64,000 nucleotides of DNA, from positions 54,425,624 to 54,489,623 of the forward strand of contig JAAALK010000288.1 in assembly GCA_019279435.1 (NCBI GenBank), read 5' to 3'. This stretch comes from Zizania palustris. Its lineage: Eukaryota > Streptophyta > Magnoliopsida > Poales > Poaceae. The position numbers and the translations under genes were made by a program. The notes beneath the pieces are model-generated. The model saw only the letters and a program-made list of their open reading frames with translations, was not told where the DNA came from and did not search any database. Positions 54,360 to 64,000 of this stretch are shown one piece after another (position 1 is the stretch's first letter; every line of letters starts with the position of its first letter).

Positions 54360-55744
54360 ATGCCTCGCGCCGGCCGTTCTCAAGGAAATGAGCATCGCTC
54401 AAAGTTTGTCGAGGACCGTGGCCAATCATCCCGGCACTTTCAAGATGACAGTGACGAGGACTTTGCCTATGAGGATGACAGCTCTGAGAATGAAGAAGAA
54501 TTGGCACCTCAGCCTCCAGCAGCTAGTGAAGATCCTTTTGCATCCTTGGACTTCAAGGTAGATGTCCGGAATCAAGAGAACTTTACTCGTCTGCGCCACC
54601 ACAATCAATTTCTCAGACCAACAGATACATCAGATCAGCGGTTTCATACAAAATTTCATAAAGAGGTATTCAACATTGCATATGAGAACCGTTCTTTGGC
54701 TCCGCATAAGTGGATTTCTTGGAGGGATCTAAGTGGAGAGGTTGCAGCTCTCAGGAACATATTTGGAACTGTTGGTATAACAAAATAGTGAGCCTGAAGC
54801 AAGATTTCAATTGGGATGTTATCCGTCAGTTTTATGCCACAGTATTCATACCTGCCACTTGTGATTCTCTTACATGGTTGACTGGAGATATCTTTTGCAT
54901 TGCTACAAAGCAAGAAATTCAGAGTGCTTGGGACATAAGGTTCTCTTCTGGCCTCAGACTGCATGATGAGTTCACTCACAATCCTTTGTCAGAAGAAGAG
55001 ATGGCTCAATTCTACATCCCATCTGCTGCTCACAAGATTGGAGGGGTTACTGGAATGAAGACTCTTCATCGTGTGGCACATCGCATCCTGCGGCACTCCA
55101 TTTTACCGCGTCTAGGCAACAATGATGCTATTCGAGGTGTTGCTTGGACTCTTCTAGATGCAGTGATGACTGGAAAAAGGTTTGATGTCATTCATTTGAT
55201 GTTATATGAGATGGCACTCTCAAAAGGAAGCCTTACTCTTGGAGTCTACTATGCTCCGTTTATCATGAGATTAATTTTGAGCAAGTAGGAAATGTGAATG
55301 AGCGCCTTGATATCACTCACTCTCAGTACAGGCCTCGTTTCTCGGCTACTCCTTTGGCTCCAGCCGCCGATCCAGCTGATATGGGAGCAGGACAGGGTTC
55401 ATCCTCAGGACATTCCTACCAGCTCTTTTGCTCCTCCTCAGGGCTCTGGATCTGGTGCTTATTTTGGTATGGATGCCACCCAGTTCTTTGATCCAGTACT
55501 TCAACAAGTGACAGCTGGCTTTCTTCAGTTAAATGCAAGAATGGATCAAATGGCTCTAGGACAAGAAGCTATCACCTCCCATCTGCAGAACCTTCAAGGT
55601 GGTCAAGAGCGTATCAACTCAAGGATTGACACTCTTTCTTCTCGAGTTGATCGGCTAGATTCATCTTCCTCAGCAGGATACCCTCTTCAGTACCAGCGCC
55701 GTCGTCGTCGCCTTGATGATTCTCAGCCTCCTTCCCAGGATTAG
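54360..55744 (+). pseudogene. Sirevirus env-like gene, frameshifted
   Basis: The first part (ATG 54360) has a basic start (MPRAGRSQGNEHRSKFVEDR) and an acidic run (DDSDEDFAYEDDSSENEEEL). It breaks at about 54750-54785 and continues to 55288 with FNWDVIRQFYATVFIPATCD, HRVAHRILRHSILPRLGNND and a hydrophobic stretch (VYYAPFIMRLILSK). After a stop and another shift it ends at 55744 with GFLQLNARMDQMALGQEAIT, a heptad-rich coiled coil, and a run of Arg. Sirevirus genomes commonly have a gene here called env-like from its position. Its true role is unproven, and no clear signal peptide is seen. At least two frame changes disable it. Confidence 0.7.
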
Positions 55745-56145
55745 TCTCTCTTTTTGGTTCTTGATGCCAAAAGGGGGAGAAGCAGTTAGCAGTAGGGGAG
55801 AAGGCAGCAGAGGGTTAGGGGAGAAGGAAGCAGTAGTAAGAAGGAAGATTAGGAAGGATCAATCTTTTATATCTCTATCTATCTATGGTTGTTTATATAA
55901 CGAACACTATTTGCTTCCATATCGTACTGAACTAAATTTGAACCATTTGTCTTTATTATGAGAAACTCTCTTTGCTTCATTGAATGTGTGAATTGTGTTT
56001 GGAATTATATCTCATATCTTGCTCCATATACTTGTACCCCATCATTTCTTCAGGGGGAGCTTTGCGCTTAATTGTGGATCCTTCTACTTTAACATATTTC
56101 TTTATCTCTGAAGTGTTTGTCATCAATTACCAAAAAGGGGGAGAT
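55745..56145 (+). other. 3' untranslated region with multiple polypurine tracts
   Basis: AAAAGGGGGAGAAG at about 55768, CAGGGGGAGC at about 56052 and AAAAAGGGGGAGAT at 56133-56145, the last directly before the LTR. With the one at 53217 this gives four tracts of the Sirevirus type. Confidence 0.8.
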
Positions 56146-57573
56146 TGAAGATCTAGGCCCTATGTGAGTTTTGGTAATTAATGATAAACATGCGCTTTGT
56201 GGACTAATATTTTTCTTAAGTGTGAAGGAAATGAGTAGGTCCCGCGCAAATGGAGCACAAGATGGAAACCCGAAGATCTGGTCGTTTAAAGGCTACGGCA
56301 AAAGGTTGAAGGAATCTAGAAATTGATCGAGGTGCTTTGGAGTGATCAATTAGGCTAGGTTTAAGTTTTGTTTTTGCCGTACTATAAAGAGGGGTTGCAT
56401 CTTGGTTATGAGTTGATTTTCAAGTGCCAATTTGCATTGCATATAGTATCTTTTGATCATGAGTGATTGTTGCAAAAGTTGCTATTTTGGCAAATTCCTT
56501 GAAAAACATATTGCAGCATTTTGTTGGAGTTGTCTGACCCTGGCGGTCTGACCGCCATGTGGGTCCGGTCAGACCGGCTGGAGTTGGGCGGTCCGACCGG
56601 CCAGGGGGCCGGTCCGACCGGGTTGCGCAGGGCAGAAAACTACTGGTTTACAGAGCCGACGGGAGCACTACGGTCCGACCGAGCCGATGGCCGGTCAGAC
56701 CGGGGTAGGGCCGGTCCGACTGGGCCAGCATGGCCGGTCAGACCGAGGCGTCCTGTCACATCAGTAAACGGCTAGTTTTCTAGCCGTTGCAGTTGAGGTC
56801 GGTCAGACCGGCCCAGGATGGGCGGTCAGACCGACAGTGCGCAGAGAGCCACCTAACTCGTGTAACGGCTAGTTTTTGGGTGTGTGGCTATATAAACCCT
56901 TGCTACAGCTCCTTTGCTAGACTTTGGCATTCATTTGAGCATTCTTGAGCACAAGAGAGTCTCTCCCACCATTGAGCACTAATTTGAGCACTAGTGAGGT
57001 TGGGAAGAAAAAGGGGTGATCAAGTGATTGAGTGAATTGCATTGCATTGGCATTTTGGCACTTGATCCTCTTCTCCTAGCTTTGATTGCAGCTTGTTACT
57101 CTTGGAGATTGCCATCTCCTAGACGGCTTGGAGAAGAAACCGGTGATCTCTCCTAGAAGGTTGTGGAGGAGACCCGGGAGGTTGTGAAGGTTGGAGCTCG
57201 CCTATCCGGAGTGGAGAAGAGCTACCACTAGTGATCGAGGCCCGAGAGTTGCACTTCCGGTGCCGGCTCATCTTCAAGCTAATTTCTCTTTGAGAAATCC
57301 GAGGCTTGGTGAAGAGAGCGGTCAAGTGAAACTCGCCTCAACGAGGACGTAGGAAATTGGCAAATTTCCGAACCTCGGGATAAAATTCGGTTGTCTCTTG
57401 TCCCTTTTATCTTCGAGCAAGTTTATTTGTGCAAGCTTACTTTTCTAGAGTAATATACTTGTTCTAGCGGTTTGCTACCATTGTCTTAGGACCTTGATCA
57501 TTGTTTAACTGAAATCGAATTAGTTTTAAAAACCGCCTATTCACCCCCCTCTAGTCGGTACATCGATCCTACA
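56146..57573 (+). repeat. 3' LTR of Sirevirus 4 (1428 bp)
   Basis: It pairs with 45483-46910 and has the same length and ends. The palindrome array lies at 56535-56840 and the TATA box at 56889-56896. Confidence 0.95.
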
Positions 57574-57932
57574 CACACCGAAGACCCCCTTCGGACCCCT
57601 TCGCATCACCGGTCCAACCGGCGGTCTGTTGTCGGTCCGACCAGCCCGTCTTGGCCAGTCTGACCGCTAGATACAATTCGGTCTCACTAGCCAAGACTTG
57701 GTCAGTTTGATTGTTTTCCCCACACTTCGGTTATTTGAATAATATTGTTTCGATATTGTTTGATTGCTTGGCAACTCCATTTATTTCTTTGTCATAGTCA
57801 AGGGTCATCAGAAACACGGTGTCAGCGTCACGAGATGTTTAGCAGGCCACCCTTAGGCGTTAGTGCACTTTTGGATTACCGAACTGACGGTAGTGTCCAT
57901 TGGTTCTTTATCGACATATTTTAGCGTCAACA
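57574..57932 (+). repeat. Gypsy C 5' LTR, right part
   Basis: It begins with the second CACAC of the target duplication (57574-57578) and continues the LTR broken at 45482, ending at TTAGCGTCAACA. The two parts total about 1336 bases, close to the LTRs of Gypsy A and B. Confidence 0.88.
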
Positions 57933-57935
57933 CAA

Positions 57936-57957
57936 TTTTGGCGACTTGCTGGGGAAA
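57936..57957 (+). other. Primer-binding region of Gypsy C
   Basis: TTTTGGCGACTTGCTGGGGA follows the LTR end by three bases. Its position and TGGCG-GGGGA shape fit a Gypsy primer site, and it shows that the LTR is a 5' LTR. Confidence 0.7.
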
Positions 57958-58566
57958 TACATGCCAAGCACGATTATACCGATGATGGGTACAACTACTA
58001 TGGCTACATAGGCGAACATGGCGAGGAGTGTAGAGATCAAAGACGATAATTCCATCCTCCCCACCATCGACGACATCTCCAAGGAGGATAGGGCTGAGAT
58101 TGAGGCCAAGACGAGGGAGTTGCATGCCCTAATGCTTGGATGCTACACGAAGACTCGTGCAGGCTTCGTCAAGTGTACCCCTGATTTCCCCAGCATCTCC
58201 ATGGATAAGGTAACGCCAGCATACCCTACTCTTTCCCCCACAGACATCGACCAAAATATCAACACAAAAGTAGACCAGGAAATTAGTGCTAGTTTGCAAA
58301 CCGTCTAGGGCCAGAGGTCAACTCTAAGATGGAGGCAATGTTTAAGAGATTCGGCTTTTCTGAGGACACTTCTTCGAATCTGATTGCTAGCGTACCCCCT
58401 ATTCACCACATACATAGTATAACCGATGGGAGTACAGGAAAAAATGTCGCGTCTACGACCTCACCATATAGGGAAGAGACCTTACCCTTCCTTGTTAGTT
58501 TGACCGGCCATCAGGCCGTCAGACCGGCATGTGTCAGCCTGCAGCGTAGAGCTTGCATGCTAGCCC
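57958..58566 (+). pseudogene. gag: Gypsy C leader and GAG N-terminus
   Basis: The frame opens at ATG 58018 (MARSVEIKDDNSILPTIDDI) with a charged segment (EDRAEIEAKTRELHALMLGC). It stops at 58306 and goes on in another frame (MEAMFKRFGFSEDTSS, 58329). The position right after a Gypsy primer site makes this the gag start, though I recognise no domain. A GGTC/GACC motif pair lies at 58498-58535. The element is cut at 58566 by the Copia LTR. Everything downstream is missing. Confidence 0.6.
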
Positions 58567-59387
58567 TGTTGGGGAATAGGGGAGATACGCTAGCCAACAA
58601 AATCAAAATTTATGCCGTAAGCCCAAGACTCATGCGCGTGCGAGATCATGGATCAGTACCTTCTAGCACGATACATGCTAGGTGCAGTGGAAGAAGATGT
58701 CGGAGTAGCCCATCAAGCCTATCCTCGCTTCGTCCTTGCTATCCTTCGCCGATCCGATCGATGAAGATGATGTAGTCGTTCACATGCAGATGTCCACGAG
58801 CGTCTCTATTGAAGCAATGCCTCCACGAAGTCCACGCGTATAGGGATGGAGAACCTCCCACGGCAGTGTGCTAGCACCACACGTGAGAGACTGGGATTCT
58901 TGACCTCAACGATTGAGATAAGAAAGGGAGGAGAGAACTCTTTGGTGGCTATGTATAATATAGGCTTATTCCTTGGTTCCAAGACGTCCTCCTCTTCTCC
59001 TTTTATAGGGCTAATAGCTCCCGGTCATGCCTATCTCAAAACCCTCAAAACCGTAACAGATCCAATCTGTTTTCCCACATCGGCACTTTCGATCCTGGAT
59101 TGGAACTTCTGACAGGTTATTTTAGGTCTCCCGATACAGTACGACATGCAACAGATCCAGTCTGTTATCGCCCACCTTGGAACTTCCGATACCATATCGG
59201 AACTTCTAATTAGTAAAAAATTCCCCGATTCCAAATCGGAACTTCTGGCTCATTGGAACTTCCAATACCATATCGGAACTTCCTAAGCAACATTTGCTCT
59301 CTGTATCGAGACCAGATAATAATCAGAACTTCCAATACGACCTATCGGAACTTCCGATCCACGGAATTTTCTTAGGCATATACTTCA
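58567..59387 (-). repeat. Copia LTR with AACTTCC array (821 bp)
   Basis: Plus-strand ends are TGTTGGGGAATAGG and GGCATATACTTCA. The adjacent ATCTCCCACTTGCAC (59388-59402) reads GTGCAAGTGGGAGAT on the minus strand, a polypurine tract typical of Angela/Tork-like Copia elements, so this is a 3' LTR in minus orientation. Copies of TCGGAACTTCCGATACC and variants fill 59080-59365. Confidence 0.7.
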
Positions 59388-59504
59388 ATCTCCCACTTGC
59401 ACAAGAACCAATTCTTTGCATGTTTTTAATCTATCCCCGAAGTGTGCAACCTGATAGGTTCATACACTAACGACTGTATACCGGAAACCGTTTCTGACTC
59501 AACT
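59388..59504 (-). other. Polypurine tract and internal scrap of the Copia LTR element
   Basis: After the polypurine tract about 100 bases of internal sequence remain, with no reading frame of note, before Sirevirus copy 3 begins. Confidence 0.5.
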
Positions 59505-59519
59505 GTGTTTATGTTAAAC

Positions 59520-61350
59520 GTATGCTTAAACACATGGCACAAAACTTAGTTGCTTTGAGTGTGGTGATCCAGATCATTTCATCGCCGACTGCCCCAAGTG
59601 GAACACTCACAAGAAGGGCACCGACAATGGCTCCTACGACTCCAATAAGCAGAACAGCTCCAACAAGTACACCTTCACCAATGGCAAGCCCAAGACCAAG
59701 TTCTTCTGAAAGGACCTAAAGGACTACCGGTGCGAGAACAAGAAGTAAGATAAGGCCTTCTTCGCCGATATGGAGAGAAGCTACTCCAAGTGCTCATCCT
59801 CTTCTTCCACTTCATCAAGCTCACGCGATGAGGAGATCGTGATCAAGAAGGGGAAGGAGAAGGACATGGATGATCCAGTTGGCCTCTACTTCATGGCTTT
59901 TGGTGACAAGCCGAAGACTCGGTTGCATCGCAGCCAAAGGTCCCGCAAGAGCTTCTTCTCAATGGCTCTTGGAGATAAAGAAGACTAGGGATCCTCCCAC
60001 AACTTCGACGATGACGATGAGATGATATCCTCTTATGAGTGAGAAGTCATTGAATTATTAGAAGAGAACCATCAGGAGTTCAAGTATCGGGAAAAACTGC
60101 TTAGGAGGGTTAAGAAGAGGGTAGATGAGCTAGAGACTGAGCTTGCTATGGCCAATAGCAAGACTGAGAGTCTATCTTCTTCCCCTTGATTGGGTGAGAG
60201 CAGTGAGTGCCCCAACTGTGAGGTGTTTTTTGTGACCTGACTTCTCTAAAGTTCAGGTAGACCGAGAGGGTTGATGAGAGAGACACTTTGGACACTAAAC
60301 ATAAAAGCGCTCAGTTGGAGATGAAAGATGCTCATGCCACTATTGTCGTGCCCTGTCGAGACTGACCATCCCATTTAGCTGATCTATCTAAGCTGAGAGC
60401 GAAGAGTGATGAGCAGTTGGGCAAGCTTGAGAGAGTTAGTGCTGAGTTAGAGCAGACCAAGCTTGAGCTTAAGACATTGTCAGTTCCACCCATTGTCTGT
60501 GAGAACTGCTTAACTCTAAGGATGGAGTTGATCAAGATGAAACCTGAGGTCCAAAACATTTAGAAGTATGTTTAGCTTGATGGAGGATGTGAGATCTTCT
60601 TATCTCAGGTGGAGGTTCTAGCTTCCTTGAGAGTGCCCTAAGTCGTGGAGTAGAGTCGAGTAAGATGACTCCAAAGCAGAGATATCCCAAGACTGACTCC
60701 ACTAAGTCTTTTTAGGCCAGTCAGCCCAAGGATGGACTGTTCCAAGAACAACCTAAAGCTCCACCCAGCAAGCCTTTCTGGATCCACAAGCCCAAAAGCC
60801 TTCTCACTTCTCTTGACTCTCCACCTGGACACTCTCACACCAAAGAACCAACATCCAACACCACTAAGCCTATGAAACCTAAGACAACCACATCCCAAGA
60901 AACCTACCTATGACTGTGAGTTCTGCCCTAGAGAAGGGCATCTTGCAGAGTTTTGATTCAGGAGAAAGTGGGTTGAGAGAGCTGAGAGAGCTCAAGGTGG
61001 GCAGGAGAAGTTATACTAGTAGGGTGGTAGACAGAGAGTCCCTCGATGAAGAGAGAGGATAGATGCAAAGGCGCATCATGTAGGTGGTGGTAGAGGAAAT
61101 GACTTTCGTGCCCATGCTTTGGAGGGTGGTTTTCACTCTGGCAAAGTTCTAGGTCGTTCTGGATACGACTTTGGACCTCATCGCCATGACTTTAGGTAGA
61201 AAAGAGGACCGCATTTTGAGCCACGCTTTGGTCCAGACACTTACGCTTCTTTCTGCTTTCCTACTTTTGAGCAGATGGCTTGACACTGGTTTAGCTCATA
61301 ACCTAGTGTCAGACCATTTTATTCCCTTTAAGACCATTGATTTTACAGGA
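59520..61350 (+). pseudogene. gag: Sirevirus GAG C-terminal part, copy 3
   Basis: The first knuckle survives out of frame near 59555-59600 (CCAGATCATTTCATCGCC aligns with the GDPGHFIA stretch of copy 1). The Ser-rich acidic segment is at 59770-59988 (MERSYSKCSSSSSTSSSSRD), coiled-coil remnants at 60050-60600 (VDELETELAMANSKTES), and a deletion relative to copy 1 at about 60635. The second knuckle region (YDCEFCPREGHLAEF) lies near 60910-60955. TAG codons replace Gln at 60713, 61017 and 61020. Confidence 0.75.
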
Positions 61351-62730
61351 TCGAGTCTTGGAGCACATATGGATCATGGATTTGGGGTGCTCTCGCCACA
61401 TGACGGGACATCGTAGATGGTTCTCCAGCCTCACTTCCCCGAGCTCCAAGGAACACATCACCTTCGAGAACAATGGTCAAGGGAAGGTACATGGATTTGG
61501 TTCAATTTGAATTTTTGAGCATTTATCTTTGAATAATGTTGCTTTGGTTGGAAATTTAGGCTTTAATCTTGTTTCTGTTTCGCAACTTCTTGAGGAGGGC
61601 TTAGAATTTCATTTTAAGAAAGGCATGTCTTGTGTTGTTGATTCTAGAGGATTATTGGTTTGCCAGATCATACCCTTCGGTAAGGTTTTTCGGATTGATT
61701 TATCTAGTTCTTTTGCCATTCTCGTTGTTTGATTTCTAGATCTTCCTCTGAGCTCTTGAGGTGACATAGGAGCTTAGGTCATTTGAGCTTTGATCTGCTA
61801 GTCAGATTGAATTCTATGGACCTCATCTAAGGATTCCCAAGCTTAAGATGGAGAAGGATCTAGATTTTCATCCTTGTCGTCATGGGAAGATGGTTACCGC
61901 TTCTCATGCACCTATGACTCAGGTGATGACTTCATACCCAGGAGATCTGTTACACATGGATACGGTTGGTCCAGCTCGGGTATGTTCAGTCGGTGGGAAG
62001 TGGTACACGCTTGTGATTGTTGATAATTTTTCTCAATTTTCGTGGGTTTTATTTTTGGAGTCTAAGGATGAGGTTTTTCATTTTGTTCATGACCTGATCC
62101 TGAAGCTGAAGAATGTGAACAATGGTCGAATGCAAGCAATTCGCTTTGACAATGGTCATGAGTTCAAGAATTCTCAGTTCATTAGCTTCTGTAGTGATTA
62201 GGGTCTTGAGCACTAGTTTTCTGCTCCTTACACTCCCCCACAGAATGGGCATTGTGGAATGAAATAACCGCATGCTGGTCGAGATAGCCAAGACGATGCT
62301 TGATGAGCATAGGACTCCTATGCATTTTTGGGATGAAGCTATGAACACAACTTGCTATCTGGCCAACCACTTTTTTCTTAGAGATAACCTAGGTAAGACA
62401 TCATATGAGTTGTTGTTTGGCAGATAGCCCAAGGTAAGTCACATACAAGCATTTGGCTGCAAGTGCTTTGTTCTCAAGAAAGGAGGGCATTTAGACAAGT
62501 TTTAGTCTCTTTGCTGGGATGGAGTCTTTCTTGTTTATGCTTGCATTCTCGAGGCTTTGCATTCTTGTTGAGACATGTGATGTTTCTTTTTATGAGTCTA
62601 TGCCTTTGCTTGCTCCTTCTTTTGAGCTTTCTGGTGATGATGAGCTTGGAGAGCTATCTTCGAGGAAGATGAGGACACTCCCACTATTGTTGATGGTGGG
62701 CCTTCTGCACAGCCTGTAGTCCCCACACCT
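61351..62730 (+). pseudogene. pol: Copia protease-integrase, copy 3
   Basis: The protease region can be traced at 61360-61450 but is out of frame. 61529-61732 holds VALVGNLGFNLVSVSQLLEE. The integrase core is in 61848-62201 (LLHMDTVGPARV, AIRFDNGHEFKNSQFI; the second Asp is kept, although Ser is replaced by Phe beside it). TAG codons at 62199, 62214 and 62425 replace Gln. Remnants of CYLANH and FGCKCFVLKKGGHLDKF follow. It is non-functional. Confidence 0.82.
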
Positions 62731-64000
62731 TTTGAGACTTTGACTGAGGACGAGTGCAGACCTCTGATCACTACTTCCACTTCGATCGAGCCCCCTCAAT
62801 CGAGTCCAGAGGTGTCAGCTGCTGACTCTGGTGAGGTGGCGTCTGATCATCAAGGATCCTAGGAAGTTCAGCGTGATCACCCCTCAGAGCTCATCATCAT
62901 CAATGATCTCACTACGAGATCTTTGTGTTCTCCGGCTGGTTCTCTCACTGTTTTTACTGAGTCTACTTTTGTTGCCACCTTTGAGCCTAGAGATGTTGCT
63001 CACATTTTATATGATACAAATTGGATAAATGTCATGCAAGAAGAGCTTGGAAATTTTGTTCGAAATCGGGTTTGGACACTAGTTGAGTTGTCACCTGTAT
63101 GCAACCCTATAGGCACCAAGTGGGTGTTTAAGAATAAGCAAGATGAAGATGGGGTTGTGGTGCCCAACAAACCTCGATTAGTGGCCCAGGATTTTTGCCA
63201 GAAAGAGGGTATTGATTTTGAGGAGACTTTCATCCCTGTTGGTCGTCTTGAGTCCATTCGCATACTTTTGGCATTCGCTGCTTCTAAAGGTTTTAAGATT
63301 TTTCAACTGGATGTCAAGAGTGCTTTTCTGAACGGGTTCATAGAGGAGGAGGTCTATGTTAGGCAGCCCCTCGGTTTTGAAACCTTAAGTTTCCTCGACA
63401 TATTTTTAAGCTCAGAAGCTTTATATGGTCTAAAGCAAGCCCCCAGGGCTTGGTATGATCGTTCAAAGCAGTTTTTGTTGGGGAATGACATTGTGATGGT
63501 TTCTGTGGACAAGACTCTTTTCTTGCTCAGAGTTGGCTCTGATTTCTTGATTGCTCAGATTTACGTGGATGATATTATTTTTGGTGGTTCTACTAATGAG
63601 CTTGTGTCCAAGTTTTCTAAGTAGATGTATAGCAAGTTTGAGATGAGCCTCATGGGTGAGCTCAAGTACTTCTTAGGGCTCGAGATCAAGTAGACCAAGG
63701 ACGACATATTTATCCACCAAAGCAAGTACATGTGAGACATGCTGAAGAAGTTCGACTTCGGTGGAGAGCTGAAGCCTCAGATGACCCCCATGGGCACATA
63801 TGGGGGTCTGGACAAGGACGAGATTGGTGTCAAGGTCAATGAGAGAGAGTATAGAGGAATGATCGGTTCGCTACTCGACGAGACCGGACATTAAGTTTGT
63901 CGTGGGATTTTGCGCGTGTTTCCAGCCTTCACGACGCGCATCTCATAGGCAGGCTATCAAGCGCATTTTCAGGTACCTTACCTGTGCACCCGATCTCAAT
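62731..64000 (+). pseudogene. pol: Copia reverse transcriptase, copy 3 (partial)
   Basis: 62923-63624 is open and contains WTLVELSPVCNPIGTKWVFK, RLVAQDFCQKEGIDFEETF, LDVKSAFLNGFIEEEVYVRQ, LYGLKQAPRAWYDR and YVDDIIFGGST (about 63560-63590). TAG codons at 63622 and 63691 replace Gln, and a TGA at about 63735 replaces Arg. The RT tail (RPDIKFVV, KRIFRYLT) reaches the window end, so RNase H lies outside. Confidence 0.88.

Larger units (their letters stand above)
45483..57573 (+). mobile_element. Sirevirus 4, near-complete Copia retrotransposon with env-like gene
   Basis: Two 1428-bp LTRs, TSD CACAC, an initiator-Met primer site, gag with two zinc knuckles and coiled coil, pol in the Copia order, an env-like gene and repeated polypurine tracts together define a Sirevirus. 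It is 12.1 kb long, including a 907-bp solo LTR (50745-51651). By eye the LTRs differ by roughly ten substitutions and a similar number of one-base indels, so it is older than the 13289-19010 element but still young. One-base insertions in gag (T run 47097-47101) and RNase H (A run 52887-52889) and breaks in the env-like gene make it defective. Confidence 0.95.
59505..64000 (+). mobile_element. Sirevirus-type Copia retrotransposon, copy 3 (5' truncated, runs off window)
   Basis: It is the same family as copies 1 and 2, in the opposite orientation. It starts just before the first gag zinc knuckle and runs through gag, protease, integrase and RT to the window edge. Stop codons are numerous, most of them TAG at former Gln codons. 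The primer site and 5' LTR are absent. Confidence 0.88.

Noticed and set aside
54360..55744. Host gene
   Set aside because: The region lies between pol and the 3' polypurine tract of a Sirevirus with intact LTRs and target duplication, so it belongs to the element.

Overview
The window is a gene-free block of nested LTR retrotransposons from a plant nuclear genome. A grass (Poaceae) is most likely. The evidence is several Sirevirus-type Copia elements, Tat-lineage Gypsy elements with an extra archaeal-type RNase H and antisense genes, initiator-tRNA-Met primer sites (TGGTATCAGAGC), and Gypsy primer sites of the TTGGCGCCGTCCGTGGGGA type. I found no convincing host gene, tRNA, rRNA, CRISPR array or DNA transposon. 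The species cannot be named from the sequence alone.

Layout. 1-1608: plus-strand remnant of a spliced Tat-type antisense gene, probably the 3' part of Gypsy E. 1609-11385: Sirevirus copy 1 (minus), with its 3' LTR cut down to 470 bp. 11386-13283 and 19016-19826: Gypsy E (minus), with gag-protease, primer site and 5' LTR. 13289-19010: a complete, very young non-autonomous Gypsy element (plus) inserted in the gag of Gypsy E, with TSD GACCC and two 1148-bp LTRs; it carries a 63-bp tandem array and a spliced antisense coiled-coil gene. 19827-21103: a decayed copy of the same non-autonomous family. 21104-29453: Sirevirus copy 2 (minus), lacking its 5' end. 29454-33597: Gypsy A (plus), 5' truncated. 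33598-34409: a decayed LTR piece. 34452-37975: a 3.5-kb solo LTR with TSD GAATC. 37976-39852: antisense-gene fragment and LTR of a RIRE2-like element. 39853-43512: Gypsy B (plus). 43513-44500: fragment of a Copia gag (minus). 44501-58566: start of Gypsy C (plus), its LTR split by Sirevirus 4 (45483-57573, TSD CACAC). Sirevirus 4 is itself split by a 907-bp solo LTR (50745-51651, TSD CATTG). 58567-59500: Copia LTR (minus) with a scrap of internal sequence. About 59505-64000: Sirevirus copy 3 (plus), decayed and running off the window.

How the parts work together. Each element once encoded GAG (particle), protease, integrase, reverse transcriptase and RNase H. Gypsy A and B add a second, archaeal-type RNase H. 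Sirevirus 4 adds an env-like gene after pol. Nearly all coding regions are broken by stops, frameshifts or insertions. The best preserved are the Gypsy A integrase and the Sirevirus 4 gag and pol.

The most interesting structure is in the non-coding DNA. Short palindromic motifs form arrays in the LTRs. Three classes are visible: CTTCGAAG/CTTCGG, GGTCAGACCGG (and GGTCCGACCGG), and CGGAACTTCCG. The same class recurs in unrelated Copia and Gypsy families, and closely related Gypsy families carry different classes at the same positions, both in the LTR and in the linker between the second RNase H and integrase.
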